IMG/VR virus record: IMGVR_UViG_3300044492_000058
Location: 1 to 35,223 of that record
DNA length: 35,223 bases
Source: a virus
Direction: 5' to 3' (one strand)
Positions within the stretch are counted from its first letter, which is position 1; each line of letters starts with the position of its first letter. The notes below the pieces were generated by a model. That model was not told where the DNA came from, did not search any database, and saw nothing but the letters and a program-made list of their open reading frames with translations. Below, piece after piece: positions 5,487 to 12,692 of this stretch. The position numbers and the translations under genes are program-made.

Positions 5487-5752
5487 TGCGTTTCTCACTA
5501 GAAATAAAGCAAGATATCTACAAAGTAGCCCGATTTCATTACTTAGATAAGCATATGTGCCAAGCTTGGAATCGTAATCGTTCTGAACGAGAATTACGAT
5601 TGTTGACAGGTTGGGTCTGGCAGTCTAAAATCGATAATCAATATCAAATGGGACTGAAAACAATAACTGCGGCCATGCGGGATGCATACTATACACTAAT
5701 AGAACAACGTTCCGCTCCTGGCGTGGTCAATCGGATTAGGAGAGTTGCGTAA
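5486..5752 (+). CDS. Small phage protein, unknown function
   Basis: The product is 88 residues, basic and helical, with many Arg and Trp residues (LTGWVWQSK near the middle). It overlaps its neighbours by one base on both sides (TAATG), which places it in the operon that leads to the Tas-like gene. The ribosome-binding sequence is AAAGGATAAA. No domain is recognised. A dispersed octamer copy (5715-5722) lies inside its coding sequence. Confidence 0.6.
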   Translation: MRFSLEIKQDIYKVARFHYLDKHMCQAWNRNRSERELRLLTGWVWQSKIDNQYQMGLKTITAAMRDAYYTLIEQRSAPGVVNRIRRVA

Positions 5753-6177
5753 TGAAACCGCAAACACCAGAACAAATCATAGCATATGGTGAAGTTGCCA
5801 CATCATTACGCGAATGGTGTAAAACTAACGGTAAAAGGGCACAGGATATTAACGCCATTGTCGGGAAACCAGCTAATTATTCTGCCGGATTTCAATGGTT
5901 GAACGGTAAGGGTGCGCCATCTCAGTATAATCGGGTATTACTTGCCAAAGCTACCGGAATTCCGGAAGAAAAACTAGCCAAAAGAAAGAGTTTCGATCAA
6001 GTAACAATTGAAAAACCACCTACCACAAAATTTGTCAGTAAAACTTCAGATATTTTGAGTTTTACTGTCACTGATACTGGCGAAGCAAGGATAAAACTAG
6101 ACGTTACACTGCCAATGCAAAGTGCAGTGCCATTGTTTAGGTTAATACTTGATGCTGGTGTCGTTATGGGGAGTTAA
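5752..6177 (+). CDS. Putative HTH-type DNA-binding regulator
   Basis: The product is 141 residues. Residues 15-75 look like a helix-turn-helix domain: a helix with LREWCKTNGKRAQDINAIVG, then WLNGKGAPSQYNRVLLAKATGIPEEKL, reminiscent of Cro/C1-type domains. The C-terminal part (about 95-141) is a small beta/alpha segment, perhaps for dimerisation. It precedes an Arc-type gene and the Tas-like gene in one operon with spacings of a few bases, so it may regulate that operon. HTH recognition is by pattern only, and the family is not certain. Confidence 0.5.
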   Translation: MKPQTPEQIIAYGEVATSLREWCKTNGKRAQDINAIVGKPANYSAGFQWLNGKGAPSQYNRVLLAKATGIPEEKLAKRKSFDQVTIEKPPTTKFVSKTSDILSFTVTDTGEARIKLDVTLPMQSAVPLFRLILDAGVVMGS

Positions 6178-6179
6178 TC

Positions 6180-6365
6180 ATGGGTAGACAAGTAACAACT
6201 AAAGATTTTCCACGTATTCACGTACGACTAACGCCAGAATTGTATGAATTTCTTAGTAAAGAAGCTGCTAAAGAATTCCGTACTATAAATAACGAAATAA
6301 CACTGCGGTTAACGCAATCAATGCTCCTGGCGAAGAAGGATGTAACCTATAATGAGCGAAACTGA
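6180..6365 (+). CDS. Arc-type ribbon-helix-helix DNA-binding protein
   Basis: The 61-residue product matches the Arc/MetJ fold. A short strand FPRIHVRLT (about 10-18) is followed by the helix PELYEFLSKEAAKE and by TINNEITLRLTQSMLLA (about 35-51), the usual place of the second helix. Such dimers bind operator DNA. The start at 6180 is two bases after the previous stop. Its 3' end overlaps the Tas-like gene by 14 bases, so the two are probably translationally coupled and co-regulated. It may be the operon's own repressor (inference). Confidence 0.75.
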   Translation: MGRQVTTKDFPRIHVRLTPELYEFLSKEAAKEFRTINNEITLRLTQSMLLAKKDVTYNERN

Positions 6366-7200
6366 AACAACTGATTTTGATGCTGCGGAAATTCTTGGTA
6401 GTATTGAGCGTTTAACTAAGGATTTGCGTAACGCATCTGTAACGTTATCTAATCGTGAAGTAAGATTTCTAGTAGATAGTTACTATGCAATGCAGCGTGA
6501 TCGTATTCGCGCTAGTCACCAGACTAGAACACTTGAAAAGAACGAAGAACCGCATGTAGTATTGAATTGGCTTACTGGACAGAGAAGTACACTAGAGAAA
6601 CAAGTTGCCAGAGCATTAGATGCATATAGTGCAAGTAATCCGGCAAGTGCATGGGCCAGGAGCATTACAGGTATTGGTCCGATCATTTCGGCAGGATTAG
6701 TAACTCATATTGACATAACAAAAGCGCCAACTGTTGGGCATATTTGGCGTTATGCTGGCCAAGATCCAACTATGGTATGGAATAAGAAAGAAAAACGCCC
6801 GTGGAATGGTTCATTGAAACGACTTTGTTGGATTATTGGCGAAAGTTTCGTTAAAGTATCTACTAACGATAACGATATTTATGGTAAAGTATACGTTGCT
6901 CGTAAGCAACAAGAAATTATTAAGAATGAAGCACTAGAATTCAAGTCACAAGCAGAACATGCATTAGCAACCAAGAATTTTAGTGCCGATACTGAGGCAA
7001 AGAAGCACTATTTAACTGGCAAATTACCGCCAGCCCATATACATGCTAGAGCGAAACGATATGCAGTAAAATTGTTCTTGTCACACCTGCATCATGTGAT
7101 GTATGAGTTGCACTTTAACGAGCCGCCGCCGAAGCCCTATGTTATTGACCACATGGGCCATACCCATTTCCTTGCGCCACCGAACTGGCCTAGGAAATAG
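6352..7200 (+). CDS. TasA-like Nop-domain protein of a TIGR-Tas system
   Basis: The 282-residue protein has a helical N-terminal region (about 1-100) and a part resembling the C-terminal domain of IS110 transposases and Nop proteins: SITGIGPIISAGLV (104-117, a helix-hairpin-helix GIGP), WRYAGQDP (132-139), NGSLKRLCWIIGESF (152-166) and a His-rich helix HARAKRYAVKLFLSHLHHVM (231-250). It ends GHTHFLAPPNWP. The DEDD/RuvC domain that IS110 transposases carry at the N-terminus is missing, and there is no HNH motif, so it is not a transposase, TasR or TasH. Twelve bases after its stop a 36-base-period dual-spacer array begins. Nop-domain protein plus such an array defines TIGR-Tas. By analogy it binds tigRNA and target DNA, and without a nuclease it would only bind or would recruit a partner. 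Confidence 0.82.
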   Translation: MSETETTDFDAAEILGSIERLTKDLRNASVTLSNREVRFLVDSYYAMQRDRIRASHQTRTLEKNEEPHVVLNWLTGQRSTLEKQVARALDAYSASNPASAWARSITGIGPIISAGLVTHIDITKAPTVGHIWRYAGQDPTMVWNKKEKRPWNGSLKRLCWIIGESFVKVSTNDNDIYGKVYVARKQQEIIKNEALEFKSQAEHALATKNFSADTEAKKHYLTGKLPPAHIHARAKRYAVKLFLSHLHHVMYELHFNEPPPKPYVIDHMGHTHFLAPPNWPRK

Positions 7201-7212
7201 TCAAGCTTCAAG

Positions 7213-8756
7213 AGTGTGCCACTAATATCGGAACGAGTTATTCCTGATCAGAGTACCAACAAGAGCGAACGAGTTACTTCTAGTGACAGTAACATCTCAG
7301 AAGAACGAGTTAGCAAACCAGATAGTAACATGAATGAATAACGAACCAGCGCGCTGGATAGTAACATACTTCTGAAGTGAGTCAGGTATAGTAATAGTAA
7401 CATGGCGTCGAAACGAGTTATTGCTGATCAGAGTGCCAACAAGAGCGAACGAATTAATCCCAGTGAGTGTGCCAAGGTAGACTAATGAGTCACCTGTTCA
7501 GATAGTAACATTTTAACCGAACGAGTTAAACGGAAGAAGTGTACCATCAATCGAGAACGAGTTATCAAGAAAGAATAGTACCATCAGACCAGAACGAGTC
7601 ATCTAAGTGGATAGTAACAAAGGGTTTGAACGAGTTAGCAGATCGGACAGTAACATTGTAATAGAACGAGTTAGGTTCTCAGATAGTACCATTTGACATG
7701 AACGAACCACGCTATCAGTGATAGTATCATGATTGTCGAGTGAGTCATTCCCCGTAACAGTAACACATTGCCGAAACGAGCCACAAACTAGAGAGTGTGC
7801 TAAGTAAATGGAGCGAGTTATTGGTTCATGAGTGTACCCGCGAAACCGAACGAGCCATTTGGAGCCAGAGTTCCATTCGAGTAACAGCGAAAGTTACTTG
7901 GCGATAGTAACATAGGAGCGGAACGAATCAGTGATGATATAGTGTACCATCATAAGTGAATGAGTCACAAAGCATGAATAGTACCATTTCACACGAACGA
8001 GTTAATGTTCCGGAGTGTACCATCGATCAAGTAACGAGTCATGACATTATAGTGTACCAGAAAGCGTAAACGAGTTACCTCTTACGATAGTAACATGCTA
8101 GATGAACGAATAAATTAAGGAGGAAACGAGAGAGTTATTATTCCAAGTGTACCACTGTGCAGAACGAAAGTTAAGTTCGCGAATAGTACCAGACCGTTGG
8201 AACGAGTTAGAAAATGCCGAGAGTACCATCGCTAACGAACGAGTCAAATCACCTTAGTGTGCCAACAAAATGTGAATGAGTTACGGAAGCAAACAGTAAC
8301 ATTTCCGATGAACGAGTTATGCACTGGAATAGTAACAAGAAAGGATAACGAACCAATTAGTCGGAGTGTGCCAATTGTAGGAGTGAACCACCTATCTCGG
8401 ATTAGTAACAAAGATAGGAGAGTGAACCAATCCGGTTGATAGTAACAAAATTGGTCAGTGAACCCTCAAAATCGATAGTATCATTGTAGGGAAGTGTAAC
8501 CAATTGGTTGGTTAGTAACAGCAACCCCGAGTGAGCTATGACCGGCTAGTGTACCACTGGTGTTTAAGCGAATCGTCATATGAGATAGTAACAAATGAAA
8601 CGAGTGAACCACCCGTCTTGATAGTAACAACGTACGGTAGTGAATCATTTAGTCGCGATAGTAACACAATGGTAGAATGAACCACCCTGCATGATAGTAA
8701 CAATCTGGTTTAGTGAACCATCGTGTATGACAGTAACAATTTCCCGGAGTGTTTCT
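7213..8756 (+). repeat. TIGR array, 42 units of ~36 bases with two 9-base spacers each
   Basis: The unit is motif 1 (consensus ATAGTAACA, variants AGTGTACCA, AGTGTGCCA, AGAGTACCA), a 9-base spacer A, motif 2 (AACGAGTTA or AGTGAACCA, nearly always with central GA) and a 9-base spacer B. Clean units start at 7250, 7286, 7322, 7358, 7394, 7430 and 7466. I count 42 motif-1 copies from 7213 to 8730, most exactly 36 bases apart and some 37-38. The last unit has a degenerate motif 2. Spacers share no common sequence. Published TIGR arrays are processed to 36-nt tigRNAs with two 9-nt spacers, which fits exactly. The array starts just after the Tas-like gene on the same strand, so it is probably co-transcribed. 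The conserved GA in motif 2 would suit a kink-turn, as in box C/D RNA (inference). Confidence 0.88.
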
Positions 8757-8775
8757 CCGGGCGGATCATTCCGCC
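8743..8775. terminator. Twin hairpins closing the TIGR array
   Basis: CCCGGAG (8743-8749) pairs with CTCCGGG (8755-8761), and overlapping it GGCGGA (8760-8765) pairs with TCCGCC (8770-8775). They lie between the end of the rightward array and the end of the leftward late operon, where a bidirectional barrier would be expected. Neither strand has a U-tract after the stems, so intrinsic termination is unproven. They could instead set the 3' end of the array transcript. Confidence 0.45.
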
Positions 8776-8780
8776 AGGAG

Positions 8781-8984
8781 TTAATTTTCAAAGCCTAGTC
8801 TAGACATAATACTCCATTTGACTGCACTATTTTGTGCGTGCATATCCATTTGGTGACTAGGATGTTTTGGTTCGTAACCATTATGCAAAGCATAATTAAC
8901 CAACAAATCTATTTGTTCTCTAGTAAAATTGAGTCGAACAATCCGTGTCGGATTGGCTAAGATATTGTCTTCTCGGCGGCCCAT
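8781..8984 (-). CDS. Small phage protein, unknown function
   Basis: The product is 67 residues starting MGRREDNILANPTRIVRLNF, with a helix FTREQIDLLVNYALHNG at about residues 20-36. It is the last gene of the leftward late operon. Its ATG shares a base with the preceding stop (TAATG). No family is recognised. A short beta strand followed by a helix could suggest a DNA-binding ribbon-helix fold, but this is weak. Confidence 0.5.
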   Translation of the reverse strand: MGRREDNILANPTRIVRLNFTREQIDLLVNYALHNGYEPKHPSHQMDMHAQNSAVKWSIMSRLGFEN

Positions 8985-9106
8985 TACTTATTCCCCTTTG
9001 GCTTCGGAGGTAGTTGCACAGTAGTCGTTGGTTTGTATATCTGTGACGAATACGAAATAATTCTTATGACACCAGACCGAATTTTGGCGCAAGTACTACA
9101 AGGCAT
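8984..9106 (-). CDS. Short ORF after the small membrane genes
   Basis: A 40-residue frame starts at ATG 9106, three bases beyond the stop of the membrane gene at 9109-9291, and ends at the TAATG junction with the next gene. It begins MPCSTCAKIRSG and ends in a Pro/Lys-rich tail. The frame is open further upstream, but there it overlaps the membrane gene. Its place in the lysis-like region and the Cys near the start recall small Rz1-type lipoproteins. However, there is no hydrophobic signal before the Cys, so I do not call it that. Confidence 0.35.
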   Translation of the reverse strand: MPCSTCAKIRSGVIRIISYSSQIYKPTTTVQLPPKPKGNK

Positions 9107-9108
9107 TT

Positions 9109-9291
9109 TTAGAGCACTCTTACCCCACCAATTGGTAACAGATACGCAATCAAAATGACTATAAATAGAACTAACAGAATTATGTAGGCGATTTGCTGAA
9201 ACGGTTGGGGTAATGGCATGTATTGTAACACGGCAAAGATCGCACCAAAGATCAGTATAAGTATTAACAAAGTGAGTAGTAACGAGATCAT
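9109..9291 (-). CDS. Small two-helix membrane protein, possible holin
   Basis: The 60-residue product is almost entirely hydrophobic. It has a first membrane helix at about residues 3-22, a short loop MPLPQPFQQ (25-33) and a second helix at about 34-52. This size and topology fit small class II holin-like phage proteins and similar membrane proteins near phage lysis genes. It has a strong ribosome-binding site, AGGAGG, in the stop region of the upstream gene. No endolysin gene is next to it in this window, so the lysis role is inferred. Confidence 0.55.
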   Translation of the reverse strand: MISLLLTLLILILIFGAIFAVLQYMPLPQPFQQIAYIILLVLFIVILIAYLLPIGGVRVL

Positions 9292-9300
9292 GGTAGCCTC

Positions 9301-9525
9301 CTATTTGTTTTGTAAACAAGTCTCTAATAATCGGTTGACTAATTCAACAGTATGTCTGGCTCTGGCATCAACAAACCAATAGAGCAAACCAAGAAACAAT
9401 GCATTGATAAGTAACAAAGCTAGAAAGTTAGGTGTTAATGCTTCGACAACCGCACTGCCAAGTTTTACTCCCGCGCCAATGATAGTGTTACCATTACCGT
9501 TAACATGCGGTTGTTTGTCGCTCAT
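9301..9525 (-). CDS. Small single-span membrane protein, possible holin/antiholin partner
   Basis: The 74-residue product has a polar Gly/Asn-rich N-terminus (VNGNGNTIIGAGVKLG, about 8-23), one membrane helix (about 33-51, FLALLLINALFLGLLYWF) and a helical charged C-terminus. It starts at ATG 9525 directly after the stop of the collagen-like fibre gene and is followed nine bases later by the two-helix membrane gene. Two small membrane genes after the fibres suggest a lysis cassette, without proof. Confidence 0.5.
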   Translation of the reverse strand: MSDKQPHVNGNGNTIIGAGVKLGSAVVEALTPNFLALLLINALFLGLLYWFVDARARHTVELVNRLLETCLQNK

Positions 9526-10920
9526 TTATTCTGTTGTTCGATCAATAATTAAGCCGCAATCAGCAAGTGCAGTGATAAGTGAAGCAAGCGCATTACTTCC
9601 ATTGCGTGAGCCGGAAACTATTGGTTTGGTGGTAAAAGCAACTGGTAGTTTACTATCAACATATTGTTTCGTTGCGGCTTGTAAAGCAGTTGTTGGATCG
9701 GCTGGTAATACTACTGGAACAGTTGAGGTAAATGCAGTAGTTGACCATGAAGCACGAGTCGCACCAAGAACGGATATTCCAACAACACCAGCACCAAGTC
9801 TGCCAAAACCACTGGTGGCGTCTGTTGAAAATGTATAACTAGGATTTGCCGCAGTACCATCAACATTTCTAAACAAAACAGTTGAAGTCATTACTGTTGA
9901 TTGGATTGCTAATCGTTGCCCACCAGCAACGGCAAAACATACCGCACCAGCAGAACCAAAAACACCTGTTGTTAAATTACCCGCAAAATTAAGTGTGGGT
10001 GCCGCCGCCGTACTCAGAGGCATTGTTAGCGCACCAGACATAGTATCGCCAGCTTTAAGTAAACGTAAATTATCAGCCGTATCAACATAAGATTGTGTTA
10101 CACCACCAGCCGGAATGGCGGCAATGGAATTATCTACATATCGTTTGTTTGCCGCATCATCAATAGTAGTAGGATCGCCAAGGTTTCTAATACGATTATT
10201 TGCCATCGTTAATGATTTGCGAAATTCTATTGTCGCGGTAGAGAAGAAACAAATATCTTGCTCTCCTGTTCCACCAACACCAGTAAATCCGCACATCCAC
10301 AAGTTACCGGCATAGTATAACAGTCCGAATGCAGGACTCGATCCATCATGGAAACGAATAGTTGGAGTTATACTACCATTTAGCAGAAGATTTTGACCAA
10401 CATTAGATGCATTAGCTGGCGCGGTAATTTGTAACTGTCCAGTTATAGTATCGCCAGTTTTTAATACACGCAACGAATCCTGCGTATCAACATACGATTT
10501 CGTTACGTCACCAATTGCGGATAATACATCACCAGACATGGTAACGGTAGTGCCATCAATCCGCACACCACCCCGAATAGTAGTAGATGCTGTCGGTAAA
10601 GTATAAGTTAAGCCGGGATCACCTTGATCACCTTTGTCACCTTTATCTCCTTTGTCACCTTTCGGACCCGGAACAGTTGAATCTGCACCGGGTATTCCTT
10701 CATCACCTTTATTTCCCTTATCTCCTTGATCACCTTTATCACCTTTATCACCTTTATCTCCTGGCGGGCCAGGAGCCATTACATTCGATACATCAATAAA
10801 ATTTGTTTCTGGTGGTGTAACTACAATAGAAGTTACTTGTTGAGTAGGAAGAATTACTTCAACAACAAACGAGGTTGCTTCAATTACTTCCACTTCAACA
10901 ACAATTGGCATGTCGTTCAT
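9526..10920 (-). CDS. Tail fibre with collagen-like repeats
   Basis: The product is 464 residues. A short beta-rich N-terminus (1-48) is followed by two runs of Gly-X-Y triplets (about 50-77 and 84-104, mostly GDK, GDQ, GNK) that should form a collagen-like triple helix. The rest (about 105-464) contains segments such as DTITGQLQI and DTMSGALTM, and the phrases ATKQYVDSKL and ANKRYVDN, a pattern of trimeric phage fibre shafts also seen in the 15452 and 13911 products. It overlaps the upstream gene by ATGA. It probably contacts the host surface, and no enzymatic domain is seen. Confidence 0.8.
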   Translation of the reverse strand: MNDMPIVVEVEVIEATSFVVEVILPTQQVTSIVVTPPETNFIDVSNVMAPGPPGDKGDKGDKGDQGDKGNKGDEGIPGADSTVPGPKGDKGDKGDKGDQGDPGLTYTLPTASTTIRGGVRIDGTTVTMSGDVLSAIGDVTKSYVDTQDSLRVLKTGDTITGQLQITAPANASNVGQNLLLNGSITPTIRFHDGSSPAFGLLYYAGNLWMCGFTGVGGTGEQDICFFSTATIEFRKSLTMANNRIRNLGDPTTIDDAANKRYVDNSIAAIPAGGVTQSYVDTADNLRLLKAGDTMSGALTMPLSTAAAPTLNFAGNLTTGVFGSAGAVCFAVAGGQRLAIQSTVMTSTVLFRNVDGTAANPSYTFSTDATSGFGRLGAGVVGISVLGATRASWSTTAFTSTVPVVLPADPTTALQAATKQYVDSKLPVAFTTKPIVSGSRNGSNALASLITALADCGLIIDRTTE

Positions 10921-11255
10921 GTAGTAATGTCCGCAGTAACTGTAACTGGACCGGCAATGATTGTCGATACATCACCACTAGGATAGGTTAGTTGCATATC
11001 CCACAGACCTTTACTTGGCACCATCGTTGCCCATTGTTCTGTTAGTAAATCCATTGTAATAACATTGGGCAACTCGATAGTACAAACCAAGTCAGTTACT
11101 TTAACTCCACCAGCTTTATCCCGTACTTGTGCTTGCACAACTAGATCAGTGAGATCGGCTGGTGTTGACTTAGTATCATCCGTCCATAGCTGAAACCTCC
11201 AATGATAAGTATCACCACGATATAGTGTTAGTGGTAGTTGCGCGGGAGTTGCCAT
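10917..11255 (-). CDS. Conserved small virion-associated protein (LYRGDTYHWRF type)
   Basis: The product is 112 residues and beta-rich. The features LTLYRGDTYHWRFQLW near the N-terminus and GLWDMQLTYPSGDVSTI followed by GPVTVTADIT at the C-terminus recur in small phage proteins encoded beside tail fibres. They look like an immunoglobulin-like domain that may sit on fibres or baseplate. It starts at a TAATG junction and overlaps the collagen-like fibre by ATGA. The exact role is unknown. Confidence 0.6.
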   Translation of the reverse strand: MATPAQLPLTLYRGDTYHWRFQLWTDDTKSTPADLTDLVVQAQVRDKAGGVKVTDLVCTIELPNVITMDLLTEQWATMVPSKGLWDMQLTYPSGDVSTIIAGPVTVTADITT

Positions 11256-11590
11256 TATTTCTTGTTCATTTCAACATTACCACCATAAATAGTAGATGGA
11301 CCAACTACAGTTGCGGTCTGGCCAGGAGCAAGTTGTGCTGTTACTGGCGGAGGATTAGTTGGCGTTTGTGATGGTGGCTTAACATCATGTCCGCCCAATT
11401 CTCGTTTCGAGAACCGATCCATTGTCTTCCACTTATCTGCCAAGGCTTTTAGGGTTGGTGTGCGTTCATTCTTATTTAGTTGTTTCTGTAGTGCTAGTCT
11501 GCATGAATGATCCATCTGTTCAAGTATTACTGGATCAAGTGCTGCACCAAGCGCAGGATGCACTAATTGCGGTCTGTTATCGTCACTCAT
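11255..11590 (-). CDS. Unknown small protein in the fibre cluster
   Basis: The product is 111 residues. A helical N-terminal half (about 15-60, including SCRLALQKQLNKNERTPTLK) is followed by a Pro/Thr/Gln-rich stretch and a short glycine-containing end. ATG 11590 has a strong AGGAGAAGATA leader. Position between fibres suggests a virion or assembly role, but nothing in the sequence identifies one. Confidence 0.55.
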   Translation of the reverse strand: MSDDNRPQLVHPALGAALDPVILEQMDHSCRLALQKQLNKNERTPTLKALADKWKTMDRFSKRELGGHDVKPPSQTPTNPPPVTAQLAPGQTATVVGPSTIYGGNVEMNKK

Positions 11591-11599
11591 TATCTTCTC

Positions 11600-12664
11600 C
11601 TAGTTAACAAAGCCAAATGAAGCTGAATCAACAACGCCAGCAGCATTACCCGGAATGATACTTAGTTGCCCACTACTAAATAACATTCCACCAAGGTTAA
11701 CAAAGTATCTTGGTCCAGTAGCTGTGCCAGTATAAGTCATTTCGTAAACGTTCAACTGAGCATTATTGGTTGCCAAATAATATCCACCAGGGAATGCTGG
11801 ATTTCCAGTAATCGTTACTTTAACACGCACCATAGTTACTACGCCAGTATAAACAGCAGCAACATGGTGAGCACCAGCCCCACCATAAATCGAATATGTG
11901 GTAGCTTCACCACGCCACGGATGTAAGTAACCCATCGTGCCAACTTGTATATGATGAGAAGAACAAGGGCCAAAAGCTAGTGCATCATACAATACTAGAC
12001 CGGCACGATCAAGAAACAATCCAACGCCGTAAGGTTGATACGGTTGTGGTGTTGCTGGTCCAGTTGCTTCAAATGATACGCCTTGTATATACAAGACCGC
12101 AGCAGCAACAACTGCTACTGCCCATTGATTAACGCCTTTGATAATATAAGCGCGCGGATTCAATGGATCGCCTTGAATAATCAAGTTACCATTGATGGTT
12201 TGCCAATGATACGCTGGCGGATAGGTGCCAGGAGCAAGTTGAATAATACAATTGCGACCAGCAATATCGACATAAGTATAGATGTAGTTAATCGCAGCGT
12301 TAATAGTTTTCCAAGGATTATCTACTTCACCACTACCAGTGGCATCGTTACCGTTGATGGCATCAACATAAAATGCCGTATCCACTTCAAGTTTACGTCG
12401 TTGCAAACTCTTAATGGCATTCCAGAGTTGCATCAAATCATTGGAAGCCGGTTCTACTCCAGAACCAATAATACAATTGGCTATTTGGCCATACAACCAA
12501 TTGTCTTTATCATCCGACCACTGGAACATTGTATTGAATTGTTCAACAGTTGGCGGCGCTTGACCAATAAATGCCCAACCTGCATCACTTTGAGCGAAGG
12601 TAGGATCATCGGTTAATCCTTGTCTTGCCCATTCTTCTCCGAAACGATCCCACCAAGATGGCAT
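11600..12664 (-). CDS. Tailspike-like protein with predicted beta-helix
   Basis: The product is 354 residues. The N-terminal part (1-95) is helical and Trp-rich (MPSWWDRFGEEWARQG), probably a virion-attachment domain. From about residue 95, DTAFYVDAINGNDATGSG followed by NPWKTINAAINYI is the typical start of a right-handed beta-helix (pectate-lyase-like) domain, continuing as repeated short strands to the end. Such proteins bind or cut surface polysaccharide. Catalytic residues cannot be assigned by eye. The AGGAG leader supports the ATG at 12664. Confidence 0.65.
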   Translation of the reverse strand: MPSWWDRFGEEWARQGLTDDPTFAQSDAGWAFIGQAPPTVEQFNTMFQWSDDKDNWLYGQIANCIIGSGVEPASNDLMQLWNAIKSLQRRKLEVDTAFYVDAINGNDATGSGEVDNPWKTINAAINYIYTYVDIAGRNCIIQLAPGTYPPAYHWQTINGNLIIQGDPLNPRAYIIKGVNQWAVAVVAAAVLYIQGVSFEATGPATPQPYQPYGVGLFLDRAGLVLYDALAFGPCSSHHIQVGTMGYLHPWRGEATTYSIYGGAGAHHVAAVYTGVVTMVRVKVTITGNPAFPGGYYLATNNAQLNVYEMTYTGTATGPRYFVNLGGMLFSSGQLSIIPGNAAGVVDSASFGFVN

Positions 12665-12692
12665 TAGTATATGCTCCTATTGTTAGAAGTAG

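Noticed and set aside
6352-7200. IS110-family transposase
   Set aside because: Only the C-terminal-type region is present. The catalytic DEDD domain is missing and no element ends are seen.
8257-8439. 60-codon ORF on the + strand inside the array
   Set aside because: It is an open frame produced by the repeat; it has no ribosome-binding site, and its codons follow the 36-base period.
7213-8756. CRISPR array
   Set aside because: The conserved words are only 9 bases, two different ones alternate, and both spacers are 9 bases. CRISPR repeats are longer and identical, with ~30-base spacers, and no cas gene is near.
7213-8756. Iterons or protein-binding repeats of an origin
   Set aside because: The strict 9+9+9+9 plan with hypervariable spacers over 42 units and the adjacent Nop-like gene are better explained by a TIGR array.
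8984-9319. 111-codon - strand frame as one gene
   Set aside because: Most of it overlaps the two-helix membrane gene, which has a strong ribosome-binding site. Only the last 40 codons (8984-9106) are kept as a possible gene.
9404-9838. 144-codon + strand ORF
   Set aside because: It is antisense to the collagen-like fibre and the membrane gene, with low-complexity composition and no leader.
12083-12616. 177-codon + strand ORF opposite the tailspike-like gene
   Set aside because: It is antisense to a coupled late gene; no leader and no recognisable domain.
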